From Gracilimonas mengyeensis (lineage in GTDB: Bacteria; Bacteroidota; Rhodothermia; Balneolales; Balneolaceae), in contig NZ_FXTP01000002.1 in assembly GCF_900182705.1 (NCBI RefSeq), positions 477,181 through 541,180 of the forward strand: 64,000 nucleotides of DNA, given 5' to 3'. Numbering within the stretch: position 1 is the stretch's first letter; each line of letters begins with the position of its first letter. The notes under the pieces were generated by a model. It was not told the origin of the DNA and searched no databases. It saw only the letters and a program-made list of their open reading frames with translations. Position numbers and translations under genes: made by a program. Below are positions 1-9,756 of the stretch, in pieces.

Positions 1-258
1 TTCAGCTGTAAACTTTAGTGCATCAGGTAAGATTTCCATGCTGATGTCTACCCAGTCTAAGGGGAGCGTATGGCTGAATACCATCCAGTCAGGGGTGCGT
101 TTAGCGGTTAATATGCCCGCGCTTCTGGCAACGGATGCTACATCGCCTTTGGGCACCGTTTTTTGTTTTACCCGTTCCAGCGTCTGTTCATCCAGAAAAA
201 TTTTACCGCTGGCCCGGGCGTATCGCAATGTGGTGTTTTTATGATGTATGTCTATCAT
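1..258 (-). CDS. moaC: MoaC-like cyclic pyranopterin monophosphate synthase, N-terminal part (cut by window edge)
   Basis: Reading leftward from an ATG at 258-256, 86 codons stay open to the window edge. The protein contains KGDVASVARSAGILTAKRT (about residues 37-55), which matches the MoaC signature, followed by SHTLPLDWVDI where MoaC normally has CHPL. MoaC acts in the cytoplasm in molybdenum cofactor synthesis, turning the MoaA product into cyclic pyranopterin monophosphate. The active-site lysine (K37) and histidine (H63) of the family are present, but the cysteine and proline around the histidine are replaced by Ser and Thr, which is divergent. The C-terminal half with the other catalytic residues lies outside the window, so function cannot be confirmed. 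Nothing else is visible between this start and ubiE, which is divergently transcribed. Confidence 0.75.
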   Translation of the reverse strand, partial: MIDIHHKNTTLRYARASGKIFLDEQTLERVKQKTVPKGDVASVARSAGILTAKRTPDWMVFSHTLPLDWVDISMEILPDALKFTAE

Positions 259-490
259 GAGAACAATTGTACTGAGTGAATGAGTGGCTAAAGTATAGGA
301 ACTACGAACTACAAATTAGAATAATAAATGACCGCTTGAAAAGATGATGATTTGCTTGGCTGAGATAAATTTATAATCCCAAAATCGACCTCTTAACGTT
401 CCTTTAAAATCGTTACATTTCAGCCCTTTGAAAAGAACCATTTGGCGCGGTTTCCTGTTATGTGGCCAAAACCAATAAATTGCATTTTAT

Positions 491-1180
491 ATGAGTGAAA
501 AAGTAAGATCCATGTTCGCAGACATTGCGGACGATTACGATCGAATTAACAGCGTACTTTCCTTTGGAGTCCATCATGCCTGGCGCAAAAAAGCCGTCTT
601 GGAAAGTGGTGCCATTGAAGGAGATCATGTGCTGGATTGCGCTACCGGAACCGGTGACCTGGCCATTGAGTTCAAGAAAACCGTTGGGGATAGCGGTTAC
701 GTAATGGGCACCGATTTTTGTGCGCCCATGATTGAGCCCGCTCCTGCAAAAGCTGAAGAAGCCGGCCTCAAAATCGATTTCGAAGTAGCCGATGCAATGG
801 ATTTGCCCTATGAAGAAGACACCTTCGACATAGCAAGTATCGCATTTGGAATAAGAAATGTGGATGAGCCTGTGACAGCCTTAAAGGAAATGGCTCGCGT
901 GGTAAAACCCGGGGGACGGGTAGTAGTGCTGGAATTTGGCCAGCCCAAGGGATTGATGAAATTTCCGTATGAATTATACAGCCAGCATATTATGCCGGCT
1001 ATTGGCGGATGGCTCAGCGGGAACAGGGAAGCTTATACTTATTTGCCCCGGACCAGTGCCGAATTTCCTGCCGGCGACCGCTTTCTCAAACTGATGGGTG
1101 ACGCCAAGTCTTTCAGTAATCGAAGAGCTGTAAAGCTAACGGGCGGAATTGCCTACGTATATGTAGGTGTGGTTCAATAA
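491..1180 (+). CDS. ubiE: Demethylmenaquinone methyltransferase (UbiE/MenG)
   Basis: This 229-residue SAM-dependent methyltransferase has the usual family length. The N-terminus (VRSMFADIADDYDRINSVLS) is the UbiE/MenG signature. The SAM-binding motif VLDCATGTGDLA lies near residues 48-59, and GIRNVDEP and VLEFGQP are further family blocks. It methylates demethylmenaquinone to menaquinone in the last step of quinone synthesis; menaquinone rather than ubiquinone is expected in this group of bacteria. The gene stands alone, with about 100 bp before fabZ. The ATG at 491 places the conserved N-terminus correctly. Confidence 0.93.
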   Translation: MSEKVRSMFADIADDYDRINSVLSFGVHHAWRKKAVLESGAIEGDHVLDCATGTGDLAIEFKKTVGDSGYVMGTDFCAPMIEPAPAKAEEAGLKIDFEVADAMDLPYEEDTFDIASIAFGIRNVDEPVTALKEMARVVKPGGRVVVLEFGQPKGLMKFPYELYSQHIMPAIGGWLSGNREAYTYLPRTSAEFPAGDRFLKLMGDAKSFSNRRAVKLTGGIAYVYVGVVQ

Positions 1181-1284
1181 TATTATATTATGGCCTGTTG
1201 CAAAATTTAAAAGCATCAGCCAGCTAATAACAGTATCCTTCAGGGATAGAAGTTGCCAATAGGCATATACCAAAACACATATTC

Positions 1285-1722
1285 ATGAATATAGAAGAGA
1301 TAAAAAAAGTAATACCGCACCGGTATCCGTTTTTATTGGTTGATCGTGTGGTAGAATTAGAAGAAAAACGTATTAAAGCGCTCAAAAATGTGACCGGGAA
1401 TGAAGAGTTTTTCAACGGTCACTTTCCGGGGCAACCTATCATGCCCGGGGTTCTGCAGGTAGAAGCTATGGCACAGGCCGGAGCCATTATGTTGATGACC
1501 CAGCATGTGGATGATCCCCAAAAGACCTTGATGGTTTTCAGCGGGATCAATAAATGCAAATTTCGGCGACAAGTAGTTCCCGGCGATCAGCTTATCCTGG
1601 AAGTAGAGCTGGGCTCTCAACGACGAAATTTTGTCACCATGCATGGTACGGCTTCTGTAGATGGTAAAGTGGCTTGCGAACTGGAGGCTTCTGCTGCTCT
1701 GGTTCCACGGGAGCAGGTATGA
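1285..1722 (+). CDS. fabZ: 3-hydroxyacyl-ACP dehydratase FabZ
   Basis: The 145-residue hot-dog-fold protein begins with [20 protein letters not shown], the standard FabZ start. The catalytic His46 ([12 protein letters not shown]) and Glu60 (LQVEAMAQ) are both present. It dehydrates 3-hydroxyacyl-ACP to trans-2-enoyl-ACP in the fatty acid elongation cycle. In many Bacteroidota FabZ is fused to LpxC; here it is a separate polypeptide. Its TGA overlaps the panB ATG (ATGA at 1719-1722), so the two are translationally coupled. Confidence 0.95.
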   Translation: MNIEEIKKVIPHRYPFLLVDRVVELEEKRIKALKNVTGNEEFFNGHFPGQPIMPGVLQVEAMAQAGAIMLMTQHVDDPQKTLMVFSGINKCKFRRQVVPGDQLILEVELGSQRRNFVTMHGTASVDGKVACELEASAALVPREQV

Positions 1723-2549
1723 GCACTCAAAAAAAATCTGAAAAGCCTGCAAAAATAACCACCCAAACCGTGGTGGATATGAAACAGCGCGGAGAGAAAA
1801 TCTCTATGCTCACGGCTTATGATTATACCATGGCCCAAATAATTGACCAGGCCGGGATCGAAATCATTTTAGTAGGGGATTCTGCCAGCAACGTGATGGC
1901 GGGCCATGACACCACCGTCCCCATGACGCTCGACCACATGATTTATCATGCCTCGTGTGTGGTACGCGGAGTGGACCGGGCCCTTGTGATTGCTGACCTG
2001 CCCTTCATGAGTTACCAAGTCACTACCAAAGAGGCACTTATTAGTGCCGGCCGTATGATGAAAGAAGCCGGGGCCCATGCTGTAAAACTGGAAGGTGGTA
2101 AACCCATCGTAGAAACGGTAAAACGCATTGTAGAAGCTGGCATTCCGGTGATGGGGCACCTGGGATTGACTCCCCAAAGCATTTATAAATTCGGAACGTA
2201 TAAAGTGCGCGCTACCGAAGAGCAGGAGGCGGAAGATTTGATTCAGGATGCTAAACTGTTGGAAGAAGCCGGATGTTTCTCTATAGTTCTGGAAAAGATC
2301 CCCGCACAATTGGCAGCTCGGGTTTCCGAAGAATTATCTATTCCAACGATTGGCATCGGGGCCGGACCAGAGTGCGACGGACAGGTTCTGGTACTTCACG
2401 ACATGTTGGGGCTCAATAAAGAGTTTAACCCTCGCTTTTTGCGGCGATATGCTGATTTGAATTCGGTAATGACCGAAGCGGTTCAGCATTACATCAAAGA
2501 TGTTAAAGACAAAGATTTTCCAAATAAAGACGAGCAGTACGGCGGATGA
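1719..2549 (+). CDS. panB: 3-methyl-2-oxobutanoate hydroxymethyltransferase PanB
   Basis: This TIM-barrel enzyme makes ketopantoate from 2-oxoisovalerate and methylene-tetrahydrofolate, the first committed step of pantothenate/CoA synthesis. Family motifs are clear: [36 protein letters not shown] (metal-binding Asp residues), VKLEGG, and SIVLEKIP with the catalytic Glu. The ATG at 1719 is preferred over an in-frame start 45 bp upstream because it overlaps the fabZ stop and gives a 276-residue protein of normal length. Its stop overlaps the surE start (2546-2549), so fabZ-panB-surE form one operon. Confidence 0.94.
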   Translation: MSTQKKSEKPAKITTQTVVDMKQRGEKISMLTAYDYTMAQIIDQAGIEIILVGDSASNVMAGHDTTVPMTLDHMIYHASCVVRGVDRALVIADLPFMSYQVTTKEALISAGRMMKEAGAHAVKLEGGKPIVETVKRIVEAGIPVMGHLGLTPQSIYKFGTYKVRATEEQEAEDLIQDAKLLEEAGCFSIVLEKIPAQLAARVSEELSIPTIGIGAGPECDGQVLVLHDMLGLNKEFNPRFLRRYADLNSVMTEAVQHYIKDVKDKDFPNKDEQYGG

Positions 2550-3319
2550 GTGAATTAGAAGAGCGACCTTTTATTTTAGTTTCTAATGATGATGGTATTT
2601 TTTCTCCGGGTATCAAAGCCCTGGCTGAAGTAGCAGCCGAATTCGGGGATGTGTATATCGTAGCCCCTGACAAGGAGCAAAGTGCGGTAGGCCACTCCAT
2701 CACTATTCAAGTGCCACTTCGGGCCAGTAAATTTACCGTAGCAGAAAAGTTTGATGGCGAAGCGGTAAATGGCACGCCTGCGGATTGTGTGAAGCTGGCT
2801 CACGGACAGTTGCTGGATCGTAAGCCTGATTTGGTGGTGAGCGGAATCAATCACGGAAGCAATGCGGGTATCAACATCATGTATTCCGGGACGGTGAGTG
2901 CGGCTACCGAGGGAACCATTTTGGGCTATCCTTCCATTGCCGTTAGCTGTACCGAATACAGCGAGGAAGCCAACCTTAGAGGCTGCCAGGAAGCGGCCCG
3001 CCGGGTTATAAAATTTGTATTGAAGAACGGGCTTCCCAAAGGAGTTACCCTGAATGTAAACGCTCCGGCCGGAGAATTTACCGGTCTCAAATGGACCCGT
3101 CAGGCTGACAGCCGTTATGTGGAGGAATACGAAAGCCGCACCGATCCTTTCAACCGTGCTTATTATTGGCTCACCGGTAAATTCGAGCTACTGGATGAGG
3201 GCAAAGATTCTGACATCCATGTGCTTAATCAGGGCTATGCGTCTGTTACGCCTATTCAATACGATCTAACCGCTTACGATCTCTTGGGAGATGTAGAAGA
3301 CATCAGTCTGGACGATTAG
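2546..3319 (+). CDS. surE: 5'/3'-nucleotidase SurE
   Basis: The 257-residue protein carries the SurE metal-binding N-terminus [15 protein letters not shown] with the paired Asp residues, the Ser of [12 protein letters not shown], and [21 protein letters not shown] with the Asn and Gly-rich loop of the active site. SurE hydrolyses nucleoside monophosphates in the cytoplasm and is linked to stress and stationary-phase survival. It is the last gene of the fabZ-panB-surE operon, and a short hairpin with a T run follows 22 bp after the stop. Confidence 0.94.
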   Translation: MSELEERPFILVSNDDGIFSPGIKALAEVAAEFGDVYIVAPDKEQSAVGHSITIQVPLRASKFTVAEKFDGEAVNGTPADCVKLAHGQLLDRKPDLVVSGINHGSNAGINIMYSGTVSAATEGTILGYPSIAVSCTEYSEEANLRGCQEAARRVIKFVLKNGLPKGVTLNVNAPAGEFTGLKWTRQADSRYVEEYESRTDPFNRAYYWLTGKFELLDEGKDSDIHVLNQGYASVTPIQYDLTAYDLLGDVEDISLDD

Positions 3320-3340
3320 GGTTTTTGATTGATGATTGTT

Positions 3341-3365
3341 GATTTGAGATTTCCTCAAATCTTTT
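3341..3365 (+). terminator. Possible intrinsic terminator after surE
   Basis: GATTTGAG (3341-3348) and CTCAAATC (3354-3361) form an 8-bp stem with a 5-nt loop, followed directly by TTTT. The stem is AT-rich and therefore weak, but it lies just after the fabZ-panB-surE operon. Confidence 0.45.
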
Positions 3366-3885
3366 ATCCACCTCTCCCATCTGACGGCTGTCAAAAGGCA
3401 ACGTAATATTAATCCTGCAAAGGGCCGTCTGATGGATGGCATTAGGGATCCATTTTCTATTCTTATAAAATACTTGCCAATTGTAGCAGTAAACACTGTT
3501 CAAAAATGGCTCAAAAGAGTTTTTTCTCCCCCAGCCTGCTCCGAGTATTCGCAGGGGGAAGATTAAGGAAAGGAGTTTGCTGTTACAGCATCTCAGCTCC
3601 GCATTCAGATCCCCCTGCAAATGAGCAAGCTCATTTCCGGTCCCTCTTCAAAGAGGGAATTTCTCCTTTAAGATCCGGGATGTAATTTTTGCTTTTAAGT
3701 CTGATAACCGCCCACAGGTTCTTTTCAAGAATTCTCCCTTTGAAGGAAGACCGTTTGAAAGCCTTGGCTTTTAAACAGAGGGATGTGAGATGCCTGAATA
3801 GGTCTCATAGATTAAAGCCTCACTAATTTTACTTTTAATCTATGAAGCCCAAAAGTTTCAGAAAAGAAACAGTTCGACAGAGTTA

Positions 3886-3903
3886 TCCCTGCGAAAGCAG
3901 GGA
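3886..3903. repeat. Dispersed palindrome, TCCCTGCGAAAGCAGGGA type
   Basis: An 18-bp palindrome with 7-bp arms. A near-identical copy (one base different in the loop) sits at 44074-44093 inside the injection-system locus. Such elements are a REP-like class of short dispersed repeat; function unknown. Confidence 0.7.
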
Positions 3904-3950
3904 GCTAAATGTTGAGTTGAAGTCGGCAGTTGATGTTTAAAAGCCATGAG

Positions 3951-3973
3951 ATTCCGGGCATGCGCCGCGGAAT
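3951..3973. repeat. Palindromic hairpin at the 3' end of the GH95 gene
   Basis: ATTCCG and CGGAAT arms with a GGC/GCC inner stem form a GC-rich hairpin starting 8 bp beyond the stop of the minus-strand GH95 gene. It could end that transcript, but there is no good T run, so it is listed as a palindrome. Confidence 0.45.
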
Positions 3974-3981
3974 GACCAATT

Positions 3982-6474
3982 TTATAGTTTGGACTCCCCA
4001 ACCTTCCCATAAATCACATACTCTTCCCCAGCTTCGGTTTCCAGATCGTAGGTGTACACTTTTTCCAGGTCCAGATCTAAAAGTTCGGCATCTTCACTGA
4101 TAAGGGGTTCTTTCACCTCAGGATTTTGATAGAAAGGATTTGGGTTTTCGCCGCTTGCTTCTACCAGTCCTTCGCCCTCAAGGGGAACGTACGAACGAAT
4201 CCGGCTCACTCCGCCCAGGTCTGATTTAAGCCACAGGGTTACCAGTCTGTCATTCTTCCAGTCGATATCCACCTCAAAGCCGCCCCGGGCACGCAGGCCT
4301 TTTACGTAGCCATCCGGCCAGGCAGAGGGCAGGGCTGGGAGAATATGCAATGCTTCATCATGACTCTGCACCAGCATTTCTGCGATACCGGCCGTGCAAC
4401 CAAAATTGCCGTCAATTTGAAAGGGAGGGTGTGCGTCAAAGAGATTCGGGTAGGTGCCACCTTTCTCGCTGCCGTCGGGGAGCCGGGAAGGACTAAGCTG
4501 ATCGGTAATTAGTTTATAAGCATGGTCGCCATCCAACATACGTGCCCAGAAGTTTACCTTCCAGCCCATCGACCAACCGGTGGAAGGATCGCCGCGATGC
4601 AATAACGTTTGCTTGGCAGCCGCAAATAACTCAGGTGTTCGGTAAGGTGAAATCTGGTTGGAAGGATGGAAACCATACAAATGAGAAATATGGCGATGCT
4701 GGTCTTCCGGGTCATCCCAGTCTTTCATCCATTCTTGCAGTTGTCCGTGTTGTCCAATTTGCATCGGTGGGATCTTTTCCTTCATAGCATTGATCTCTTC
4801 AATGAAAGCCGGATCATCGCCCACTAACTCACCAATAATAGCCGTACGCGTAAACAGATCGAAGATCAGCTGATTGTCCATGGTAGCCCCGGCTGTAATA
4901 GCGGGCGTCTCCCCACTGGGTAGCTGATATCGGTTTTCAGGGGATACGGATGGCGAAACCACCATCCAGTCGGTGTCCAGGTAGGGCTGAAGTTCATCCA
5001 GAAAATATTGGGATGCCGATTTGAAGATAGGATACTCTTGTTTGATAAAGGCAGTGTCGCCGGTAAACAGAAAATGCTCATACATCTGTTGACTCAGCCA
5101 TACGCCACCCATGGGCCACATGCCCCAGGAACCCATGCCATCAATGGGATCGGTGGCTCTCCAAATGTCGGTGTTATGATGTGTCACCCAGCCATCGGCA
5201 TCGTAGGTTTGGCGTGCACTTTGCTGACCGGTTTGGGCGATGCCCCGTACCATCTCAAACAGCGGTTCATGGAGTTCACTCAGGTTGGTGAGCTCCGACG
5301 GCCAGTAATTCATTTCCGCATTGATGTTGATGGTGTACTTACTATCCCAGGGCGGAAACATTTGGTTGTTCCAGATGCCTTGCAGTGTTGGGGGCTGTCC
5401 GCCCGGTTGAGAAGAAGAAATCAGCAGATATCTTCCAAACTGAAAGTAGAGGGCTGCCAGTTGGGGATCATTGGCCGAGGCAAAGTTCTCTACGCGGACA
5501 TCGGTGGTTTTTTGGCTGGCTTCGGTATCGCCCAGGTATAAATCAACCCGGTTAAAATACTGCTGGTAGAAATCGATATGAGATTGCTTTATGGCCTCAT
5601 AATCTTTGCCCAAAGAAGCCTCCAGTTTTGAAGTAGCTACTTTATCGGGATCACCGCTGATGTCATCAAAACTCTTGAAATTGGTACCAATAGAAATGAA
5701 CAGGGTGAGCTCATCTGCGTCTGTCACGCTAATTACGGTGTCGTTCGCAGTGATTTCTCCACCTTCGGTTTCAGCTTTCATGATGCTAGTGAATTCAACC
5801 CGGCCGGTTTTGCCTTCGTGGTCGCTGGTTTTTCCTTTAACGGTGATTTGATCTCCTTCAAAAGTCGTTTCGTGCTGCTGAGGGCTATCAAAAGAAAAAG
5901 AACCAGTAATCTGCCCCGGTTCGCTGGCCGTCATCTTCATCACAATAACATCATCCGTAAAAGAAGAAAAAATCTCGCGGGTAAAAGTAACCCCGTCAAC
6001 CGTGTAAGAAGTGGTGGCGATGGCCTTTTCGATATCCAGCGAGCGCTTGTAATCGGAGTAATTTTCGTGGCCCGGAAAATCAATAAATAAACCACCCACC
6101 GGCTGGTACGGCATGCCCTGGTTTGAAGAAGATATGTGTTCATCGGCATAGGCTTGTGCTTCGGCATATTTCTCTTCATTCAATAGCTCTCGGAGTACCG
6201 GAATAGCTTCACCTACTTGCGGGCTGATGTTGTTCCCAGGCTCCCCTGCCCAAACGGTTTCTTCGTTGAGTTGCAGTTCCTCCCGCCCGGGCTGGCCGAA
6301 TACCATCACTCCTAAACGTCCGTTTCCTACAGGCAGGGCCTCTACCCATTCTTCTGCTGGCTCATCGTACCACAAGCTCATGGTTTGATCCATGGAGGGC
6401 GGTTGGGGTGAATGGTTGCAGGCTGCTAAAAAGATCAGGGAAGAGAGGAGTAAGGGCCAGCGTAAATAATTCAT
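3982..6474 (-). CDS. Glycoside hydrolase family 95 lipoprotein (alpha-L-fucosidase type)
   Basis: The 830-residue protein starts with a lipoprotein signal ending in LAAC, so it should be anchored in the outer membrane or periplasm. The N-terminal block [20 protein letters not shown] opens the GH95 beta-sandwich. The (alpha/alpha)6 barrel contains [11 protein letters not shown] (N383 and N385, which activate the water), [10 protein letters not shown] (E513, the general acid) and QIDGNFG (D688). These match the catalytic Asn, Asn, Glu and Asp known from Bifidobacterium AfcA. GH95 enzymes act on alpha-1,2-fucosides or alpha-galactosides by inversion, so the sugar is not fixed by sequence alone. 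The gene stands alone without a SusC/D pair. A large inverted repeat lies directly upstream. Confidence 0.9.
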   Translation of the reverse strand: MNYLRWPLLLSSLIFLAACNHSPQPPSMDQTMSLWYDEPAEEWVEALPVGNGRLGVMVFGQPGREELQLNEETVWAGEPGNNISPQVGEAIPVLRELLNEEKYAEAQAYADEHISSSNQGMPYQPVGGLFIDFPGHENYSDYKRSLDIEKAIATTSYTVDGVTFTREIFSSFTDDVIVMKMTASEPGQITGSFSFDSPQQHETTFEGDQITVKGKTSDHEGKTGRVEFTSIMKAETEGGEITANDTVISVTDADELTLFISIGTNFKSFDDISGDPDKVATSKLEASLGKDYEAIKQSHIDFYQQYFNRVDLYLGDTEASQKTTDVRVENFASANDPQLAALYFQFGRYLLISSSQPGGQPPTLQGIWNNQMFPPWDSKYTININAEMNYWPSELTNLSELHEPLFEMVRGIAQTGQQSARQTYDADGWVTHHNTDIWRATDPIDGMGSWGMWPMGGVWLSQQMYEHFLFTGDTAFIKQEYPIFKSASQYFLDELQPYLDTDWMVVSPSVSPENRYQLPSGETPAITAGATMDNQLIFDLFTRTAIIGELVGDDPAFIEEINAMKEKIPPMQIGQHGQLQEWMKDWDDPEDQHRHISHLYGFHPSNQISPYRTPELFAAAKQTLLHRGDPSTGWSMGWKVNFWARMLDGDHAYKLITDQLSPSRLPDGSEKGGTYPNLFDAHPPFQIDGNFGCTAGIAEMLVQSHDEALHILPALPSAWPDGYVKGLRARGGFEVDIDWKNDRLVTLWLKSDLGGVSRIRSYVPLEGEGLVEASGENPNPFYQNPEVKEPLISEDAELLDLDLEKVYTYDLETEAGEEYVIYGKVGESKL

Positions 6475-6482
6475 AAAGTGTA

Positions 6483-6535
6483 TTGATTATGTTTAGTAAG
6501 CTGCTGTTTTACTTAAGGTAAGTAAACATAATCAA
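6483..6535. promoter_or_regulatory. 13-bp perfect inverted repeat upstream of GH95 gene, candidate operator
   Basis: TTGATTATGTTTA (6483-6495) is mirrored exactly by TAAACATAATCAA (6523-6535), with 27 bp between. It ends 9 bp before the GH95 start codon. The spacer holds further GTAAG/CTTAAGGTAAG symmetry. The position fits a repressor site or an mRNA leader hairpin for a sugar-responsive gene; no regulator gene is adjacent. Confidence 0.5.
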
Positions 6536-7051
6536 ATTGGGAACCAGCCCTTTGTAACTAATCCGTTAGATGGATTTTGATATGGTTTTGTATGAATATC
6601 AGTCTGACGGCTACAAGCCCGTCTGACCGTTGGTGGGGATGTAACCAAGAAGGTTTTAGCAAGGCTTCTGATTAAAAGATTCTATGCCGAATGTAGTTTG
6701 GTTCAGGGTAGGGTGAGTTTATTGGTCCCAATCATGGGTTTCCCTAATGGGATGCCCATGGTAAAAACCTTGGACTTTTAGTGCAGCACATTAGTATTTC
6801 GAAGAAATCTAAAGACTAAAATAATGGGGTCATTCAGAGGGTACTCCCGAAGAACCTTAGCCAGAAAATGATTACCAACAGGCCAAAGATATTGATCTAA
6901 GAGTCACTGGAAAAAATGATTCAGAGAATTAGCTGGATAGGCTCCGCAAAATGAAAGATCCTTCGAAAGTATTCTCAGGAAGACCGTGTGCATGGGATGT
7001 AGGGACTTTCAGTCCCCCTGCACTTTCAGGTTAGGGTGAGTTTATTGAACA
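6536..7051. other. Intergenic, no gene seen
   Basis: About 515 bp between the two minus-strand lipoprotein genes. It contains the fragment TAGGGTGAGTTTATTG twice (near 6709 and 7032) and a short GTCTGACGG/CCGTCTGAC-like inverted pair near 6602-6629. No convincing reading frame or RNA gene is visible. Confidence 0.5.
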
Positions 7052-7101
7052 CAAAAAAACCACAAAGCCATCAGCCTGAAAATAGCTGACGGACTTTGTG
7101 G
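7052..7101 (-). terminator. Intrinsic terminator of the serpin gene
   Basis: On the minus strand a 16-bp stem (CCACAAAG-CCATCAGC arms at 7060-7075 against 7085-7101, one mismatch and one bulge) is followed by a run of seven T. It begins about 20 bp after the serpin stop and is a strong rho-independent terminator. Confidence 0.85.
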
Positions 7102-7121
7102 CTTTCATAACGGCTCTCTCT

Positions 7122-8381
7122 TTAACCAGCCGGATGACTAACTTTGCCCATAAATACCACGGTACCACTCTGTTGCTCGCGGATAAGGAATATGAACGGT
7201 CTGTTAGCATTAAATGAGGGGGGCATAGAGGTAAGTTCCATTCCTATGGAAGTTACAGCAGCAGCCTCCGTTCCTTCTTCGTCTACCGTTACAAACGTTT
7301 TGTGTTTTACCTGACTGATAAAAAGTCCACCATTGGGATTGATGCCCCGAAAATCAGCTTCATTTGGATTGAAGGCGACTTCCATGCCCAAGGACTTAAG
7401 CACTTCATTCATTGTCAGTTCGTATTCAATTTCAAACTTGGGCAGGTTAACTACGGTCTGTCGGTATGCAATATTGTCCAGCCATGTATTAAAATTTTCC
7501 TGACTTAGCTGATCGGCAATAAAGGTTTCGATTTTGGTATCCGGGTCGGCGGGCATCATCAGGCTCATGGTGTACAGGCTGTCTCCGTAGGGCAGGTCAA
7601 TCATGCGTACCTCATCAGAAAAGTACGTGTTAAAAGCACCATCCTGTCGCATCATATCTACGTTGATTTCAGACCCATTCTCGAGGTAAAAAGGACGGGA
7701 TTTTGTGTCTTCCTTATCAAAAGTGTGGGTCCAGTCGCCTTTAAAATAAATGGCGTTGATGAGGTACATGACCATGCTGGGAGGGATGCGATCGATAATG
7801 GTTTCAATAAGTCCGTTGGTATTATCCTCCACCCAATTGTTTATCGTGTCTACTGAGGAAGGATCGTCAAAGTCGAGTTCCTGTGCCTCGGCATCAAAAT
7901 AGGTTTCCAGTTTATCCAGGAAGTCCGCATTAACCTCAAATTCCTGCCGGTTCCAAACCGAGTTGGCAATTTGCATTTGCACGGATGGGTCGGCGGTAAT
8001 CAGGCGTTCAATCAAAAAACGGTATCCCTCGTTAATCTCTTCTATATCCATGCCGTGGAAGGCGAGGGTCTGACGCATCTGCTCTTGCGTTTCACCTTGA
8101 GCTCCGTTCATAGTCATCCCCAGGGCAACTGAAAGACTGAGTGGGGAAATGAAAATGTTGTCGGCAACGGTATCGTGCTCAACGGTGCTTTTAAAAACAT
8201 CAAAGCTAAATGAATGGCCGCTTTCTACCAGTTGCTTTTCTGCTTGGGTAAGCTCGGCGGGCAGTTCAATGCCCCGACCGGGTTCTTGCCCGTTAGGTCC
8301 ACTTATATCATTTGAACAAGAAGTGCTAAATAGTATGAAGAAAATAAATAGAAATGTGAGTAGATAATTTGGCTTCATCAT
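7122..8381 (-). CDS. Serpin-family protease inhibitor, lipoprotein
   Basis: This roughly 420-residue protein has a hydrophobic N-terminus ending in FSTSC, a probable lipoprotein signal, then a full serpin fold. FISPLSLSVALGMTMNGAQG and VMYLINAIYFKGDW are serpin blocks. The reactive-loop hinge EEGTEAAAVTS has the small residues at P12-P9 that inhibitory serpins need, followed by IGMELTSMPPSF and the breach region NRPFIFLI. Counting from the hinge puts P1 near Thr/Leu of MELTS. Bacterial serpins are thought to protect surface proteins against foreign proteases; the target is unknown. I choose the paired ATGs at 8379-8381/8376-8378 rather than 8417, since the signal peptide then begins normally. 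A terminator follows. Confidence 0.9.
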   Translation of the reverse strand: MMKPNYLLTFLFIFFILFSTSCSNDISGPNGQEPGRGIELPAELTQAEKQLVESGHSFSFDVFKSTVEHDTVADNIFISPLSLSVALGMTMNGAQGETQEQMRQTLAFHGMDIEEINEGYRFLIERLITADPSVQMQIANSVWNRQEFEVNADFLDKLETYFDAEAQELDFDDPSSVDTINNWVEDNTNGLIETIIDRIPPSMVMYLINAIYFKGDWTHTFDKEDTKSRPFYLENGSEINVDMMRQDGAFNTYFSDEVRMIDLPYGDSLYTMSLMMPADPDTKIETFIADQLSQENFNTWLDNIAYRQTVVNLPKFEIEYELTMNEVLKSLGMEVAFNPNEADFRGINPNGGLFISQVKHKTFVTVDEEGTEAAAVTSIGMELTSMPPSFNANRPFIFLIREQQSGTVVFMGKVSHPAG

Positions 8382-8603
8382 ATTTTTTAGAGTATCGGGA
8401 AGGGCAAAAGAATTCATGACGGTATGATTTAAAGGATTTTATAGCCCAGGATTTGTTAACCAGTACGCAGCCTTTGGGTTAAACGCTACATCTTTTTTTA
8501 CTGAATTTTATAATGATAGGTGAAGGCAATATTCGTATCCTCTTATGGATATTTTACTATCTTAAGAATGCTGATAAGAGATTTGTAATTGCAACAACTT
8601 AAT

Positions 8604-9362
8604 ATGCTCACGAAAAGAATTATTCCCTGTCTGGACATCAAGAATGGGAGAACCGTTAAAGGCGTAAACTTTGAAGGCCTGCGAGATGCGGGCGATCCAG
8701 TTGAACTGGCTAAACGTTACAGTGAAGAAGGAGCCGATGAATTGGTATTTCTGGACATCACGGCCACATTGGAGAAAAGAAAAACGCTGGTAGAGCTGGT
8801 GAAACGCATTGCCAGGGAGATCAATATCCCTTTTACGGTAGGCGGGGGCATTAAAACTGTTGATGAAATAGAGGAACTGTTGAAGGCGGGCGCTGATAAA
8901 GTTTCGCTGAATAGCAGTATTGTCAAAGATCCCGCACTGATCAGCCGTGCTTCTGATGCCTTTGGTGCACAGGCTATCGTTGCAGCCGTTGATGCCAAAA
9001 GGAATGAGGGAAGCTGGAACGTTTATATAAAGGGTGGGACTGAAGACACCGGTTTGGATGCCCTGGAATGGATGCAGGAAACAGAAAAGCGCGGAGCCGG
9101 AGAGATTTTACTCACAAGTATGGACCGGGACGGCACCAAAGCGGGCTTCGATATTGAGTTGCTGAGTAAAGTAAACCAGTTGGTAACTATTCCTGTGATA
9201 GCCAGCGGTGGGGCAGGTACAGTCAAACATTGCATTGATGCTGTTAAAGAAGCGAATGCTGATGCCGTGCTAGCGGCAAGTATCTTTCATTTCAGAGAAA
9301 TTGAGATCAGTGATCTTAAGGAAGAGATGCTGCAAGCCGGTATTGAAGTCCGCCCGGTTTGA
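8604..9362 (+). CDS. hisF: Imidazole glycerol phosphate synthase cyclase subunit HisF
   Basis: The 252-residue (beta/alpha)8 barrel begins [20 protein letters not shown], the canonical HisF start, so the ATG at 8604 is used rather than an in-frame TTG 15 bp upstream. Asp11 and Asp130 (AAVDAKRN), the catalytic pair, are in their usual places. Phosphate-binding loops VGGGI and IASGGAG are present. HisF closes the imidazole ring in histidine synthesis using ammonia from HisH. HisH is not in the window; hisE lies 1.3 kb downstream. Confidence 0.95.
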   Translation: MLTKRIIPCLDIKNGRTVKGVNFEGLRDAGDPVELAKRYSEEGADELVFLDITATLEKRKTLVELVKRIAREINIPFTVGGGIKTVDEIEELLKAGADKVSLNSSIVKDPALISRASDAFGAQAIVAAVDAKRNEGSWNVYIKGGTEDTGLDALEWMQETEKRGAGEILLTSMDRDGTKAGFDIELLSKVNQLVTIPVIASGGAGTVKHCIDAVKEANADAVLAASIFHFREIEISDLKEEMLQAGIEVRPV

Positions 9363-9756
9363 GGCCTTATACATCCAGGGTATTTAGGCTTAAAAAGTGC
9401 CCGCCCCTTTTAAGGCAACTCAAGTATCTTGGAATAAAAAGCCAATACAAAACTGAAAATGTGAGAGAGAAGGCTTGTATAAGAATGTAATTTATTTAGT
9501 CAATATTAAAAATAAACTTAATAATTTAAGTTATTATCTTAAATTTTAATTAATAATTAAAATTTTTAAGTTTTGCTGGTTTCTCACACAAATCTCTCTG
9601 AATAATTATAGAATCCCCGATTTAAGCTGATCTTTTCGAGGGATTTTCCTGAACTTAATAAATTTATTTTTCCTTTAACCTTAATTATTTAGGCTGATTT
9701 GTCAAAATTATTGTAAGCGCTTTTTTGATCTCTCAAGGATAATATTTCTTTATATA
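9363..9756. other. AT-rich intergenic stretch after hisF
   Basis: Nearly 400 bp without a reading frame. 9480-9590 is almost pure A/T with TTAATAATTAA-type symmetry, which could be an UP-like promoter element or a protein-binding site for the transcript suspected just downstream. Confidence 0.4.

Larger units (their letters stand above)
3366..3981. other. Intergenic stretch built of short palindromes, no gene seen
   Basis: This 600-bp gap lies between convergent surE and the GH95 gene. I see no coding pattern in any frame. It holds several short palindromes of types repeated elsewhere in the window: CCCTCTTCAAAGAGGGA near 3651, CTCCCTTTGAAGGAAG near 3737, TCCCTGCGAAAGCAGGGA at 3886-3903, and the hairpin at 3951-3973. 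Confidence 0.6.

Noticed and set aside
3266..3620. Minus-strand small gene after surE
   Set aside because: The frames overlap the surE end and palindromic repeats, show no domain and have no upstream signals.
5008..5541. Plus-strand frame of 177 codons inside the GH95 gene
   Set aside because: It is antisense to the conserved catalytic region and has no family resemblance.
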